This document shows, in pieces, positions 1 through 8,819 of a stretch of DNA of 64,000 nt. Source of the DNA: Prosthecomicrobium sp. N25. GTDB taxonomy: Bacteria > Pseudomonadota > Alphaproteobacteria > Rhizobiales > Ancalomicrobiaceae. Under the pieces are notes generated by a model that saw nothing but the letters and a program-made list of their open reading frames with translations, had not been told where the DNA came from and ran no database searches. Position 1 is the first letter of the stretch, and every line of letters begins with the position of its first letter. The DNA is taken from assembly GCF_037203705.1 (NCBI RefSeq), contig NZ_JBBCAT010000001.1, positions 2,267,418-2,331,417 on the forward strand. The letters are read 5' to 3'. Position numbers and translations under genes: made by a program.

Positions 1-91
1 AGATCTCGCGGGCCTGCAGGCTCGCCCCGTGCCCTTCGCGGGCGAGGGCGATGAGGGCCTTGAACGCGTACCGGGCCTTCTGCGAAATCAT
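1..91 (-). CDS. Rrf2-family transcriptional regulator, N-terminal fragment cut by window edge
   Basis: Read on the minus strand, 30 codons from an ATG at 91 to the window edge give a peptide starting MISQKARYAF and ending LQAREI. This is the typical opening of Rrf2-family winged-helix regulators (IscR, NsrR, RirA and relatives): an M(I/L)SQKARYAL-type start followed by helix 2. Rrf2 proteins bind DNA and often sense Fe-S clusters or nitric oxide through three C-terminal cysteines, which lie outside the window, so the subtype cannot be given. The gene is divergent from the LOG-family gene at 223, and the roughly 130 bases between them must hold both promoters. Confidence 0.8.
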   Translation of the reverse strand, partial: MISQKARYAFKALIALAREGHGASLQAREI

Positions 92-222
92 GGGCTTGGC
101 AATCCAGCAGGTCTTTGGGGCGAGCTACACCGAACGCCCGCCCGGGTCAAAGCATTCGAGCCTTGCCGCCCGAGAATAGGTGCCGGCGGGTTCATTTTTC
201 CCGAACGTCGAGGCAAATCCGC

Positions 223-804
223 ATGTCGAAGCGCAATCTGGCCCGTATCGCCGTGTTCAGCGGCTCCAATTTCGGTCGCGGCGAGGACTACAGGGCGGCT
301 GCGGCCGAACTCGGGCGGGAAATCGCCCGTCGCAAGATGGAGATCGTCTACGGCGGCACCCACAAGGGCCTGATGGGCGTCGTCGCCGATTCGGCGCTCG
401 CCGCCGGCGGCTCCGTCCACGGCGTGATCACCGAGCGCCTCCTCGGCAAGGGCCATCTCCACCCCGGCCTGACCTCCCACGAGGTGAGCGCCCACATGCG
501 CGCCCGCAAGGCCCGCATGGCCGACTGCGCCGACGCCTTCGTGGCGCTCCCCGGCGGCATCGGCACCCTGGAGGAACTCGCGGAGATCTGGACGCTCAAC
601 CAGCTCGGCGACATGGACAAGCCGCTCGGGCTCCTCGACACAGCCGGCTACTGGCGGCCCTTCATGGGCTTCATCGACCACATGATCGCCGAAGGCTTCC
701 TCCCCGGCGCCCACCGCGGCTCGATCGTCGTCGAGGCCGACCCGTCCCGCATGATCGAGGCCCTCGCCGCGGCCGAGGCCATCACCGTCCCGAAGTGGAT
801 GTGA
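223..804 (+). CDS. LOG-family protein (TIGR00730 type), putative cytokinin riboside 5'-monophosphate phosphoribohydrolase
   Basis: 193 aa, the usual size for bacterial LOG proteins. The family cleaves nucleoside 5'-monophosphates to free base and ribose 5-phosphate. It carries the two family signatures: a Rossmann-like N-terminus (AVFSGSNFGRG, then GGTHKGLMG near residue 50) and the catalytic PGGIGTLEEL motif near residue 109. The ATG at 223 is preferred because the extension back to 115 is Arg-rich and unlike the family, while residue 1 at 223 places the first beta strand correctly. It is a soluble, single-copy cytosolic enzyme, divergent from the Rrf2 regulator. The true substrate (AMP or a cytokinin nucleotide) cannot be told from sequence. 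Confidence 0.88.
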   Translation: MSKRNLARIAVFSGSNFGRGEDYRAAAAELGREIARRKMEIVYGGTHKGLMGVVADSALAAGGSVHGVITERLLGKGHLHPGLTSHEVSAHMRARKARMADCADAFVALPGGIGTLEELAEIWTLNQLGDMDKPLGLLDTAGYWRPFMGFIDHMIAEGFLPGAHRGSIVVEADPSRMIEALAAAEAITVPKWM

Positions 805-831
805 GTGGCCTGTCACTCCAGGAGGCATTCC

Positions 832-856
832 GGAACGATAATGCATACGGAACGAT
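832..856. repeat. Tandem GGAACGAT direct repeat in the intergenic region
   Basis: The 8-mer GGAACGAT occurs at 832-839 and again at 849-856, a 17-base period, with a partial third copy (GGAATCG) following. It lies 28 bases after the LOG stop and about 100 bases before the amidohydrolase start. It could be an operator or part of a promoter. The GGAAC half resembles the -35 of EcfG promoters, but no CGTT follows at the required distance. Confidence 0.4.
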
Positions 857-956
857 CTCGGAATCGCGCGGCGGGGGCACTAGTCTGACCGGCGCGCCGA
901 ACCTTCAGGTCGAGTGACTCGAGGGGCGGCTGGACCCGAACCGGAACCCGCCCGTG

Positions 957-2399
957 ATGAGAGCCATCGCCGTCGCCGACGCCCTCCTGGGCCCCGAGTA
1001 CCGGGCCTCAGGCCCCGTCCGCATCGCCGTCGAGGACGGCCGGATCGACTCCGTCACGCCCCTCGTGGCGCCGCCTCCCGGCCCACGCCGGCTTGCCCTT
1101 CCGGCCCCTGCGGATGCCCACAACCACGGCCGCCCGCTTTCGACCACCTCTTTCGCAGCCTCCGGCAAGCCGTTGGAATCCTGGCTCATCCGGCTCGCCG
1201 CCATGCCGTCGATCGACGCCCGGATATCGGCTCTCGCCTTCTTCGGCCATGCCGCCCTCGGCGGTGTCGGCGCGGTGATGATGCACCAGACCCGACCCTC
1301 GGGCCGGCTGCCGCTGCCGCAGGAGGTGCGCACCATCGCGGACGCCGCCGCCGAGGTCGGCATCCATTGCGCCTATGCGGTCTCGGTGCGCGACCGCAAC
1401 CCGCTCGTCTACGGCCCGACCGAGGAGGCGACCGGCGCCCTGCCGCCCGCCTCGCGCGCCGCGGTCGAACGCCTGTTCCGCAGCCCCGACCTCTCGCCGT
1501 CCGACCACGTCGCCCTCGTCGAGGAGGTCGCCGCCGCCGCCGAACGTCCGGGCTTCTCCGTCCAGTTCGGACCCAACGGCATCACCTGGTGCACGCCGGC
1601 GCTCCTCGAGGCGATCGCCGAGGCCTCGGCCCGGACGGGCCGGCGCGTGCACATGCATCTCCTCGAGACCAGGTATCAGCGGGCCTGGGCCGACCGCCAT
1701 CATCCGGAGGGCGTCGTCGCCTTTCTCAAGTCGATCGGCCTGCTGTCCCCGCGCCTGACCCTCGCCCACTGCGTCTGGGTCCGGCCGGACGAAGTGGAGA
1801 TGATCGCCGAGGCTGGCGCGACCATTTCGGTCAACACGGCCTCCAACCTCGTGCTCGCCTCGGGCATCGCCCCGGTCGCGACCATGGTCGGCACCGCGGC
1901 CACGGTCGCGCTCGGCCTCGACAACTCGGCCTTCGACGAGACCGACGACGTCTTCCACGATCTCCGCCTGTTCAAGCACCTCCACGCCGGCTGGGGCTTC
2001 GAGGACGTGGTCACGGCGCCCGGGGCCCTGCGCTTCGCGGCGGCGAACGGACGCCGGTCGCTCGGCCTGCCCGGCTCGGGCGTCATCGCGGCAGGCGAGC
2101 CGGCCGACCTCGCGCTGCTCGACCTCGACGCGCTGGACTGGGATTCGATCCTGCCGGTCCCTCCGATCGAGCTCGTCTTCACCCGTGCCACCAAGGCGCA
2201 CCTCGCCGAGCTGATCGTGGCCGGCCGCACGGTGGTGGAGGACGGCAGGCTGGCGGGGCTGGATATTGCCGCGATCGAGCGCGAGGTGCGCGCCGCCTAC
2301 CGCGCCGGCCTTCCCGACCGCGGCGACTTCCTCGCGGCCTGGGGAGACCTGGAGCCGGCGCTCGCCCGCTTCTACCGGGAGCGCCTCGGCTGCTGCTAG
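957..2399 (+). CDS. Amidohydrolase-superfamily protein (ATZ/TRZ, cytosine-deaminase-like)
   Basis: 480 aa. Metal ligands of the amidohydrolase barrel are visible in order: DAHNHGRP (HxH after strand 1), HMHLLE (strand 5 His), LAHCVWVRPDE (strand 6 His) and LDNSAFDETDD (strand 8 Asp). A small beta domain flanks the barrel at both ends, ending in IVAGRTVVEDG. This arrangement is typical of deaminases and chlorohydrolases acting on heterocyclic rings (AtzA, TrzN, SsnA, guanine deaminase). The substrate is unknown. ATG 957 directly follows an in-frame GTG at 954; neither has a strong Shine-Dalgarno. The gene stands alone, followed by a clear terminator hairpin. Confidence 0.85.
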   Translation: MRAIAVADALLGPEYRASGPVRIAVEDGRIDSVTPLVAPPPGPRRLALPAPADAHNHGRPLSTTSFAASGKPLESWLIRLAAMPSIDARISALAFFGHAALGGVGAVMMHQTRPSGRLPLPQEVRTIADAAAEVGIHCAYAVSVRDRNPLVYGPTEEATGALPPASRAAVERLFRSPDLSPSDHVALVEEVAAAAERPGFSVQFGPNGITWCTPALLEAIAEASARTGRRVHMHLLETRYQRAWADRHHPEGVVAFLKSIGLLSPRLTLAHCVWVRPDEVEMIAEAGATISVNTASNLVLASGIAPVATMVGTAATVALGLDNSAFDETDDVFHDLRLFKHLHAGWGFEDVVTAPGALRFAAANGRRSLGLPGSGVIAAGEPADLALLDLDALDWDSILPVPPIELVFTRATKAHLAELIVAGRTVVEDGRLAGLDIAAIEREVRAAYRAGLPDRGDFLAAWGDLEPALARFYRERLGCC

Positions 2400-2406
2400 A
2401 CGACGG

Positions 2407-2440
2407 AAAACGGGCCCGGTCAGGGATCCGGGCCCGTCTT
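2407..2440. terminator. Bidirectional intrinsic-terminator-like hairpin
   Basis: A perfect 10-bp stem (ACGGGCCCGG at 2410-2419 with CCGGGCCCGT at 2428-2437) closes an 8-base loop. Four A's immediately upstream become a U-run when read on the minus strand, so it best serves the minus-strand gene ending at 2489. It also lies 8 bases after the amidohydrolase stop between convergent genes. Confidence 0.75.
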
Positions 2441-2488
2441 CAGGTGGGGTTCGCGCCGGGAGGAGGGGAGCGCGTCGCCCCGGAAACC

Positions 2489-2767
2489 TCAGTGGCAGAC
2501 CTTCTTCCAGTACTGGTTGCCGTAGTAGTCCTCGACCAGCACCTTCTTGCAGACCGGCACGTAGACCGGCTCGGCCGGGACGACGTAGGTCGGGCCGTAG
2601 TAGGGCTGGGCGTAGGCCGCGCTGGCCGCCACGCCGCCGAGGATGAGGCCGCCGACGAGGCCGCCCACGAAGGCGCCGCCGCGGGCTTCGGCCTGGGTCG
2701 TGGTGCCGACCGTGGCGGTGGCGAGCGTGAGGGCGGTGAGGGCGGCGGCGGTGACCTTGGCGAACAT
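2489..2767 (-). CDS. Small secreted or membrane-associated hypothetical protein with glycine-zipper segment
   Basis: 92 aa. A Sec signal peptide is evident (positive start, then about 18 Ala/Thr/Leu residues, cleavage likely after QAEA). It is followed by a Gly-rich segment (GGAFVGGLVGGLILGGVAA) resembling a glycine zipper, then a Tyr/Pro-rich stretch and a C-terminal part with two cysteines in VPVCKKVLVED and WKKVCH. Short proteins of this layout are common in Hyphomicrobiales and mostly uncharacterised; they are probably periplasmic or outer-membrane attached. It stands alone, convergent with the amidohydrolase. No function is proposed. Confidence 0.75.
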   Translation of the reverse strand: MFAKVTAAALTALTLATATVGTTTQAEARGGAFVGGLVGGLILGGVAASAAYAQPYYGPTYVVPAEPVYVPVCKKVLVEDYYGNQYWKKVCH

Positions 2768-3001
2768 GGCTCGTGTCCTGGGTTAGTCGGGGCCGGCTCT
2801 GGGTCCCCGTCGTTTCGATGATCCGAGACTAGACGCCCGCTCATGCACCGAACCCGAACGCCCCTTGCAGACTCCGTTCATGTCGGGGGCCACCGATCAC
2901 GCCTCCGTGATCGCGCGTCAGGCCTTTCGGAGCGAAAGGGGGCGTCCGCCACGCTGCCGCCGCAAGCCCGGCCCTGAATGCGGCCCCCTGGAGGACTATC
3001 C

Positions 3002-4450
3002 TTGACCATCGCCGCCGCGGCCCCCTTCGCTCGCTATCGCCCGCCGGCCCCGGAACCGCTCGAGCGGCCCCTGGGTACGCTGGCCTTCCTCCGCGCCCTG
3101 ACCTCCAACCCGCTGAACGTCTGGACGCGGCAGGCCTACGAGGAGCCTTTCGTCGACCTGCCCGGCAACGTCATCGGGCCGCGCCTTCTCGTGAACGATC
3201 CGGAGGCGATCCGCCGCATCCTGGTCGAGAACGAAGGCAATTACCTGCGCGACGATCTCCAGTTGCGCATCCTCAGGAGGACCATCGGGCTCGGCCTCTT
3301 CACCGCCGAGGGCGCAGCCTGGCGGGCCCAGCGCAAGGTCGTCGCCCCGCTGTTCAGCGCGCGTGCCGTCTCCGGCTTCCTGCCCGCCATGGCGGCCGCC
3401 GCCGAGGCGGGCATCGAACGCCTGTCCGCTTCGCCCGACGGGACGGTGCTGGACGTCGCTGAGCAGATGAGCACGATCGCGCTCGACGTCCTGGAGCGCA
3501 CGCTCTTCCGCGACGGTTTCCGGACGCCGCTCGCCGAGGTCGGGCGGCATTCGAAACGCTTCGTCGACGGCGCGGGGGCGGTCACCATCCTGGACGTCCT
3601 CGGCCTGCCCGAGTGGATCCCGGGTCTGCGCCTGCTCCGCGTCCGCTCGGACCAGCGCGCCCTGTCGGCGATGGTCGACCGGATGATCGCCGCGCGCCGG
3701 GCCGCGCCCCCGAAGCCGGACGGGGAGGGGCCCGAGACGCGCGACATCCTCTCCGCCCTGCTCGCCGCTGCCGACCGGGAAACCGGCATCGGCCTCTCCG
3801 AGCGCGAGGTGCGCGACAACGTCCTGACCTTCATCGGCGCCGGCCACGAGACGACAGGCTATGCCCTGTCCTGGGCCCTGTTCCTGCTCTCCGGCGCCCC
3901 GGACGTCCGCGCCGCGGCCGAGGCCGAGGCCGACGCCGTCCTTGGCTCCGACCGGGAGGCCCCCGCGGGCATCGCCGACCTGCCGCTCGTCCGCGCCGTG
4001 ATCGAGGAGTCCATGCGGCTCTATCCGACCGCGCCCTTCCTCAGCCGGGTCGCCCGCCAGGACGATGTCATCGGCGGACGGCCGATCCGCGCGGGCAGCC
4101 TCGTCCTGATCGTTCCCTGGCTCCTGCACCGCCATCGCCGCCTCTGGTCCGACCCGGACGTCTTCGACCCGGGCCGCTTCCTCCCGGACCGGCGCGAGAG
4201 CGTGCCGCGCTTCGCCTATCTCCCCTTCGGCGCCGGCCCGCGGGTCTGCATCGGCTCCGCCTTTGCGCTCCAGGAGGCGACCCTCGTCCTCGCCCGAATC
4301 CTTTCCCGGTTCCGGTTCGACCTCGCGCCCGGCCACGTCATCGAGCCGGTCCAGCGCATCACGCTGAGGCCCCGCGGCGGCATGCCGATGATCTTGAGGC
4401 ACCGGGCCGCGCCGACATCGGGCCTTGCCGGAGCGGACACGCCGCGATAG
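3002..4450 (+). CDS. Cytochrome P450 monooxygenase
   Basis: About 482 aa from the preferred TTG start. Hallmarks are present in order: I-helix oxygen-binding AGHETT, K-helix ESMRLYP (ExxR), and heme-binding loop FGAGPRVCIG with the thiolate Cys. It is a soluble protein needing separate redox partners; no ferredoxin or reductase is encoded next to it. TTG 3002 is chosen because GGAGG (2990-2994) sits 7 bases upstream; the ATG at 2978 would put this Shine-Dalgarno inside the gene. It is followed after 36 bases by a sarcosine-oxidase-like flavoenzyme, probably in one operon. Substrate unknown. Confidence 0.92.
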   Translation: MTIAAAAPFARYRPPAPEPLERPLGTLAFLRALTSNPLNVWTRQAYEEPFVDLPGNVIGPRLLVNDPEAIRRILVENEGNYLRDDLQLRILRRTIGLGLFTAEGAAWRAQRKVVAPLFSARAVSGFLPAMAAAAEAGIERLSASPDGTVLDVAEQMSTIALDVLERTLFRDGFRTPLAEVGRHSKRFVDGAGAVTILDVLGLPEWIPGLRLLRVRSDQRALSAMVDRMIAARRAAPPKPDGEGPETRDILSALLAAADRETGIGLSEREVRDNVLTFIGAGHETTGYALSWALFLLSGAPDVRAAAEAEADAVLGSDREAPAGIADLPLVRAVIEESMRLYPTAPFLSRVARQDDVIGGRPIRAGSLVLIVPWLLHRHRRLWSDPDVFDPGRFLPDRRESVPRFAYLPFGAGPRVCIGSAFALQEATLVLARILSRFRFDLAPGHVIEPVQRITLRPRGGMPMILRHRAAPTSGLAGADTPR

Positions 4451-4486
4451 CCCTCCCGCCGCGGGTTCGCGACGGAGCGGCATGCC

Positions 4487-5650
4487 ATGACGGTCCTCGA
4501 CACGATCGTGATCGGCCTCGGCGCCATGGGCGCGGCGGCCCTCGACCATCTGGCCCGGCGCGGGCAGCGCGTGCTGGGCCTCGAACGCTTCGGCCCGGCG
4601 CACGACCGGGGCTCCTCGCATGGCCGCTCCCGCGCGATCCGGCTCGCCTATTTCGAGGACCCCTGCTACGTGCCGCTGCTCCGGCGCGCCTACGAGAATT
4701 GGCGCGACCTGGAACGGCGGACCGGCACGGCCCTCCTGACGGTCACCGGCACCCTGGAGATCGGCGCGCCGGACAGCGAGGTCGTCGCCGGCTCGCTCGC
4801 ATCCTGCCGCCAGCACGCCCTGGCGCACGACCTGCTCGATGCCGCCGCCCTGCGCTCCCGCTGGCCCGTCTTCGAGCTGCCGGGTCACTACGTCGGTCTC
4901 CTGCAGCCCGAGGGCGGCTACCTGCTCCCGGAGGAGGCCATTCGCGCCAGCCTCGCGGCCGCGACCAGGGCCGGCGCCATCGTCCGCTTCGACGAGCGCG
5001 TCCTCGGCCTGGAGCCCCGTCCCGGGCACGTGGTCGTGGAGACCGGGCAGGGGACCTACGCGGCGGGCCAGGTCGTGGTCGCGGCCGGCGCCTGGGCGGG
5101 CGGCCTCGTCCCCGGTCTCGCCCCGTTCCTGCGCCCGACCCGGCAGGTGCTCGGCTGGTTCCGCCCGCGAGACCTCGCCCCCTTCGCCCTCGGCCGCCTC
5201 CCGGTCTTCATCGTCGATGATGGACCGGAAGGCGATCATTACGGCTTCCCGGCCTTCGAGGACGCGTCCGTGAAGATCGCCCGCCACGGCCACCTGGACG
5301 AGGTCATCGACCCGGAGGCGCCGTGCGCGGCGCCCTCGGCGGCGGACGTGGCGGTGCTCCGCCGCTTCCTGGCCCGCCGCATGCCCGCGCTCGACGGCGA
5401 GCCGGTCCGCCTGGCGACCTGCACCTACACCGGCCTGCCGGGCGGCTTCTTCCTGATCGACCGCGCCCCGGCGGACGAGCGCATCCTGGTCGCCTCGCCC
5501 TGCTCCGGGCACGGCTTCAAGTTCGCGAGCGTGGTCGGGGAGATCCTGGCGGACCTCGTGGCGCAGGGCCGGACGGCGCAGCCGATCGCACCCTTCTCCT
5601 GGCACGCCATGGCGGCGCGCGCCTGCCTCGAGACCCTGACGGATCCGTAA
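4487..5650 (+). CDS. Monomeric sarcosine oxidase / N-methyl-tryptophan oxidase-like FAD amine oxidase
   Basis: 387 aa, matching the MSOX/SolA/pipecolate-oxidase family. It oxidises a secondary amine or N-methyl amino acid with O2, releasing H2O2. The N-terminus has the FAD dinucleotide motif (IVIGLGAMGAAA). RGSSHGRSRAIR is the conserved loop contacting flavin and substrate. SPCSGHGFKF near residue 339 carries the Cys that in MSOX binds FAD covalently through 8alpha-S-cysteinyl. The second half is the antiparallel substrate domain. It is probably co-transcribed with the P450, which suggests sequential oxidation of an N-alkylated compound, though that is inference. Confidence 0.88.
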   Translation: MTVLDTIVIGLGAMGAAALDHLARRGQRVLGLERFGPAHDRGSSHGRSRAIRLAYFEDPCYVPLLRRAYENWRDLERRTGTALLTVTGTLEIGAPDSEVVAGSLASCRQHALAHDLLDAAALRSRWPVFELPGHYVGLLQPEGGYLLPEEAIRASLAAATRAGAIVRFDERVLGLEPRPGHVVVETGQGTYAAGQVVVAAGAWAGGLVPGLAPFLRPTRQVLGWFRPRDLAPFALGRLPVFIVDDGPEGDHYGFPAFEDASVKIARHGHLDEVIDPEAPCAAPSAADVAVLRRFLARRMPALDGEPVRLATCTYTGLPGGFFLIDRAPADERILVASPCSGHGFKFASVVGEILADLVAQGRTAQPIAPFSWHAMAARACLETLTDP

Positions 5651-6189
5651 TCTGTCCAAGCGGACAGCCCCGGATCGCGCCATTCCGCATGGCGCGAGGC
5701 GCGCGCCTGCTGCACTCTGATATCAGTCGCCGCGTCGGCGCTGCTGTCCGGGCACCCCCGCGGGCGGCCTCTCTGAAAGGGGAGCGAAATGTCCCCCTGT
5801 TCCCGTTGCCGCTACCGACCGCGCTGCATCCGCTACGGCTGGCTGTCGCCGTCCGGGTTCTGGTTCGAGAGCCACGTGGTGATCACGCCGCTTCCCGGCT
5901 GCCGGGGTTTCGAGGAAAGCGGCGCCGATATAGCCACGCGCTTCAGAGAGGTGGTCCGGTCGCCGCCCCAACTCGGCTGCTGACTGACCGTTGCCTGTCC
6001 GAAATGCGCTCTCGCGCGGAACCATCCGCCAGGGTCGAGGTTGACCACCCGGCGGCCGGGCCCGGCCGGATGGACCGCGACCGGTCCTCCGCGCCCGCAT
6101 ATCGGCCGCGGCAGGCGGGGCGCATCCCGCCGTTTGGTTCTCGGAGCCCGGCGCCGGCCTAACGGACCGGGACGGACAGGAGACATCCA
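5651..6189. other. 539-base gap with one doubtful small ORF
   Basis: No family-recognisable gene lies between the amine oxidase and the small membrane protein at 6190. One 64-codon ORF (5789-5983) has a good ribosome-binding site and is listed separately. The rest is GC-rich with no strong hairpin or repeat that I can see. Confidence 0.6.
5789..5983 (+). CDS. Possible small Cys-containing hypothetical protein
   Basis: 64 codons. The only positive evidence is a strong Shine-Dalgarno (AAAGGGGAG about 5 bases before the ATG) and a cluster of cysteines at the N-terminus (MSPCSRCRYRPRC) that could bind a metal. It is not recognised and its codon use is not clearly coding-like. It could equally be chance in GC-rich DNA. 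Confidence 0.3.
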   Translation: MSPCSRCRYRPRCIRYGWLSPSGFWFESHVVITPLPGCRGFEESGADIATRFREVVRSPPQLGC

Positions 6190-6426
6190 ATGCAGCAGCG
6201 GACCCTCATCATCGCCGGCGTGGTGATCGCCGTCCTGGTCGTCCTCTTCCTGGCGATCGGCCGCGACACGACCACGACGGCGACGCGCACCGACGTGCCG
6301 CCCAACCCGACCACCTCGGCGGCGCCGCCCTCCACCACGAACGTTCCCGGTACACCCGGCGCCACGGGCGCGGGCACGCCGACCACCGGCACGGTTCCGG
6401 CCCGGCCGCCGGCGACCAGCCAGTAA
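6190..6426 (+). CDS. Small single-pass membrane protein with Thr/Pro-rich tail
   Basis: 78 aa. Residues 6-24 (LIIAGVVIAVLVVLFLAIG) form one transmembrane helix or uncleaved signal anchor. The rest is a low-complexity Thr/Pro/Ala/Gly segment without Cys or Trp, likely an unstructured periplasmic tail. A good AGGAG Shine-Dalgarno sits 9 bases before the ATG. Similar proteins are annotated only as hypothetical. It is followed by a hairpin terminator shared with the convergent chemoreceptor gene. Confidence 0.7.
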   Translation: MQQRTLIIAGVVIAVLVVLFLAIGRDTTTTATRTDVPPNPTTSAAPPSTTNVPGTPGATGAGTPTTGTVPARPPATSQ

Positions 6427-6452
6427 GCAACGGAATCGCAGCTTTCCGAAGG

Positions 6453-6478
6453 AAAACGGGCGGCCGAAGGGCCGCCCG
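6453..6478. terminator. Bidirectional terminator hairpin
   Basis: A perfect 9-bp stem (CGGGCGGCC 6457-6465 with GGCCGCCCG 6470-6478) has a GAAG tetraloop. An A4 tract at 6453-6456 becomes UUUU after the stem on the minus strand, so it is a good intrinsic terminator for the chemoreceptor gene ending at 6505. On the plus strand a short TTTT follows 5 bases after the stem. Confidence 0.8.
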
Positions 6479-6504
6479 CCGCATTTTGGATGCCGCCGTG
6501 GCGG

Positions 6505-8184
6505 TCAGGCCGCCTTCACCTCGCTCAGGAACCCGTCGACCTCCCGGCTGACCTCGGCCGACCGGGATGCGAGGTCCCGGGCCGCGTCCAGGACCGCGGA
6601 GGCCGCCCTGCCGGTGGCGTCCGCATGCTGCCGGACGTCCCCGATATTGCCGCTCACCGTCCGGGTGACCGCGGAGGCCTGGTGGACGTTGCGGCCGATC
6701 TCCTTCGCCGAACGGCCCTGCTCGTCGATGTCGGCGGCGATCTCGCCCGCGATCCGGTTCAGCTCTCCGATCACCTCGCCGATCGACCGGATCGCGATGA
6801 CGGCCTCGCCGGTCGCCGTCTGGATATCGCCCACCTGCGCGGCGATCTCCTCCGTGGCCTTCGTGGTCTGGCCGGCCAGCGCCTTCACTTCGGCGGCGAC
6901 CACCGCGAAGCCGCGCCCCGCCTCGCCGGCCCGGGCGGCCTCGATGGTGGCGTTGAGGGCGAGGAGATTGGTCTGGCCAGCAATGTCGTTGATGAGCGCG
7001 ATGACGTTGCCGATCCGCTCCGCGCTCTGCGACAGCTGCTGCACGCTGCCGTCCGTCCGCCGGGCGTCCTCGACCGCGCGCCGCGCCATGGCGGCGGATT
7101 CCCCGACCTTCGCCGCGATGGCGTCGATCGACCGCGACAGTTCCTCCGAGGCGTCGGCCACCGCCGCCACGTTCGCGGAGGTCTGTTCGGCCGCGCTGCC
7201 CACTTCCATGGCCTGCCGGTTCGTCGCATCCGCCGTGTGGCTCATGGACTGCGCGGAGTGCTCCATGCCGGCCGCCGCCGTCCCGAGCGCGGCCGTCAGG
7301 TCGGCCATGCGGGCTTCGAAGCGGCGTGCCAGGCCGTCCAGCCGCTGCGCCCGCCGGACCTTCGCGTCTGCCTCCGCGGCGGCCGCCTGCTCGGCCTCCG
7401 CCTTGGCCCGCAGGGCCGCGCGGAAGGTCTTGAGGGTCGCCGCGATGGTGCCGATCTCCGTCCGGGGCGCCATGTCGGGGACGGAGACGTCGATGTCGCC
7501 TTCCGCGAGCCGGCGCATCGGGTCGATGACCGAGCGCATGCCGGCCCCGATGCTGCGGATGAAGAGCACGCCGCCCGCGAGCGCCAGCAGGGTGGCGCAG
7601 CCGATCATGACCGCGATCGTGAACGAGGCGTTCTCCGAGCTGGCGAGGAGGGTCAGGCTCGCCTCCTGGGCCCCCCGCGTCTTCAGCGCAGCGATGTCGT
7701 CGAGCGCCTTGAGGGCCGCCAGCATGGCGGGCGCGGCGGTCTGGTTGTAGAGCGCGCCGGCCGCCTCCTTGGCGAAGGCGTTCGAGTATTGCAGGATCTG
7801 GGGAACCGTGCCCGAATAGGTCGACCAGCCCGTCTCGAAGCGCCGGAAGGCCGCGCCGGTCTCGTCGCCGCCCGCGTAGGTCGGCGCCAGGGCCCGGGCC
7901 TTGTCGAGCCGCGTGATCGCGGTGCCGAACGCCGCCTCCGCGGCTTTCATGTCGTCCATGTCGGTCGCGATGATGTGCCGGAACACGGCGCTCCGGGCGT
8001 CCCCCGCCGCACTCTGCAGGTCGTTCGCCCATCCGAGCCCGGGCAAGAAGCTGCCCTGAAGGTCCGCCACTCGGTGCCCGACCGCGCGAACGCCGGCAAG
8101 ATTCACCGCGCCGATCGCCAGCAGGCACAGAACGAAGGCCGAAAACGCCGCGACCAGACGCGCCTTGATGGACAGAGCCGTCAT
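6505..8184 (-). CDS. Methyl-accepting chemotaxis protein
   Basis: 559 aa. Layout: TM1 near residues 8-30, a periplasmic helical sensor region of about 155 residues, TM2 near 188-210 ([19 protein letters not shown]), HAMP about 210-263, then a long coiled-coil signalling domain whose hairpin tip contains the conserved [15 protein letters not shown] motif that contacts CheA/CheW. The ligand domain looks like a four-helix-bundle type, with no recognisable PAS or Cache. The C-terminus ([10 protein letters not shown]) lacks a CheR/CheB docking pentapeptide, so adaptation would rely on other receptors. No che genes are nearby, so this is an orphan receptor. Confidence 0.93.
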   Translation of the reverse strand: MTALSIKARLVAAFSAFVLCLLAIGAVNLAGVRAVGHRVADLQGSFLPGLGWANDLQSAAGDARSAVFRHIIATDMDDMKAAEAAFGTAITRLDKARALAPTYAGGDETGAAFRRFETGWSTYSGTVPQILQYSNAFAKEAAGALYNQTAAPAMLAALKALDDIAALKTRGAQEASLTLLASSENASFTIAVMIGCATLLALAGGVLFIRSIGAGMRSVIDPMRRLAEGDIDVSVPDMAPRTEIGTIAATLKTFRAALRAKAEAEQAAAAEADAKVRRAQRLDGLARRFEARMADLTAALGTAAAGMEHSAQSMSHTADATNRQAMEVGSAAEQTSANVAAVADASEELSRSIDAIAAKVGESAAMARRAVEDARRTDGSVQQLSQSAERIGNVIALINDIAGQTNLLALNATIEAARAGEAGRGFAVVAAEVKALAGQTTKATEEIAAQVGDIQTATGEAVIAIRSIGEVIGELNRIAGEIAADIDEQGRSAKEIGRNVHQASAVTRTVSGNIGDVRQHADATGRAASAVLDAARDLASRSAEVSREVDGFLSEVKAA

Positions 8185-8357
8185 GGTTCCTCCCGAGAAA
8201 CCCCATTATGATATTCAAATGTGACAGCTGCAGGTTAAGTTTCCCCAAAACGTTGAGAGGCCCATCGGGACGCGTCACACTTGGTGCGACCGTCGGCAAC
8301 ACCGGAACCCACAGGCGGGCCTCGGCATTTGTCCGGAGCCGAAGCTGGAGGGTCACC

Positions 8358-8582
8358 ATGGCGAAATACGCAATTCACGTCGTTCCGGCCGACGAGGGCT
8401 GGGTGGTCAGGCGGGGAGGGGAGGTCGCCCCGGTCGCCGCCTACCCGAACAAGGCCGCGGCGCTGGCGGCCGGCCGCGAGCTCGCCAAGGCCGAGAAGGT
8501 CGAACTTGTCGAGCACGGCCGCGACGGCCGGATCCAGGACAGCGACAGCTTCGGCAACGACCCGCGCGCCATCAAGGGCTGA
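8358..8582 (+). CDS. DUF2188-family small protein
   Basis: 74 aa. The sequence fits the DUF2188 pattern: a short HVVP..GWVVRRGG beta hairpin, a helix with repeated Ala (KAAALAAGRELAK) and an ending rich in HGRDGRIQDSDSFG. The family is small, cytosolic, common in proteobacteria and of unknown biochemical role. ATG 8358 is chosen because GGAG at 8347-8350 lies 7 bases upstream; earlier in-frame codons are not family-like. It is the last protein gene before tRNA-Cys. Confidence 0.85.
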   Translation: MAKYAIHVVPADEGWVVRRGGEVAPVAAYPNKAAALAAGRELAKAEKVELVEHGRDGRIQDSDSFGNDPRAIKG

Positions 8583-8694
8583 CGGGCCTCTCGCAGGGCC
8601 GCCGTGACTTGGCCGGCGTCGGGCGGAAACTACGCCCCCGTCCGATGCCGTGCTTGCCTAAGGTCTTGCGGTCGTCTATCAACCCGACCCGGAC

Positions 8695-8768
8695 GGCCTC
8701 GTGGCGGAGTGGTTACGCAGCGGACTGCAAATCCGTGTATCCCGGTTCGATTCCGGGCGAGGCCTCCA
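8695..8768 (+). tRNA. tRNA-Cys(GCA)
   Basis: 74 nt folding as a full cloverleaf. The acceptor stem GGCCTCG (8695-8701) pairs with CGAGGCC (8758-8764). The anticodon loop CTGCAAA at 8725-8731 has GCA at 8727-8729. The T arm is CCCGG-TTCGATT-CCGGG. The CCA end is encoded (8766-8768) after discriminator base T. No integrase or attachment-site duplication is seen near its 3' end. Confidence 0.97.
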
Positions 8769-8819
8769 AATCTCTGATTTATAATTGAAATTTACGCCAG
8801 CTCCGACTGCGCGATCACC

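Noticed and set aside
832-860. EcfG-type promoter (GGAAC with a CGTT -10)
   Set aside because: Two GGAAC elements are present, but no CGTT follows 16-17 bases later.
2996-5683. 895-codon open frame on the minus strand opposite the P450 and amine oxidase genes
   Set aside because: It is antisense to two genes with complete family motifs, and its Arg/Gly/Ala-rich translation has no recognisable domain. It is a GC-rich frame shadow.
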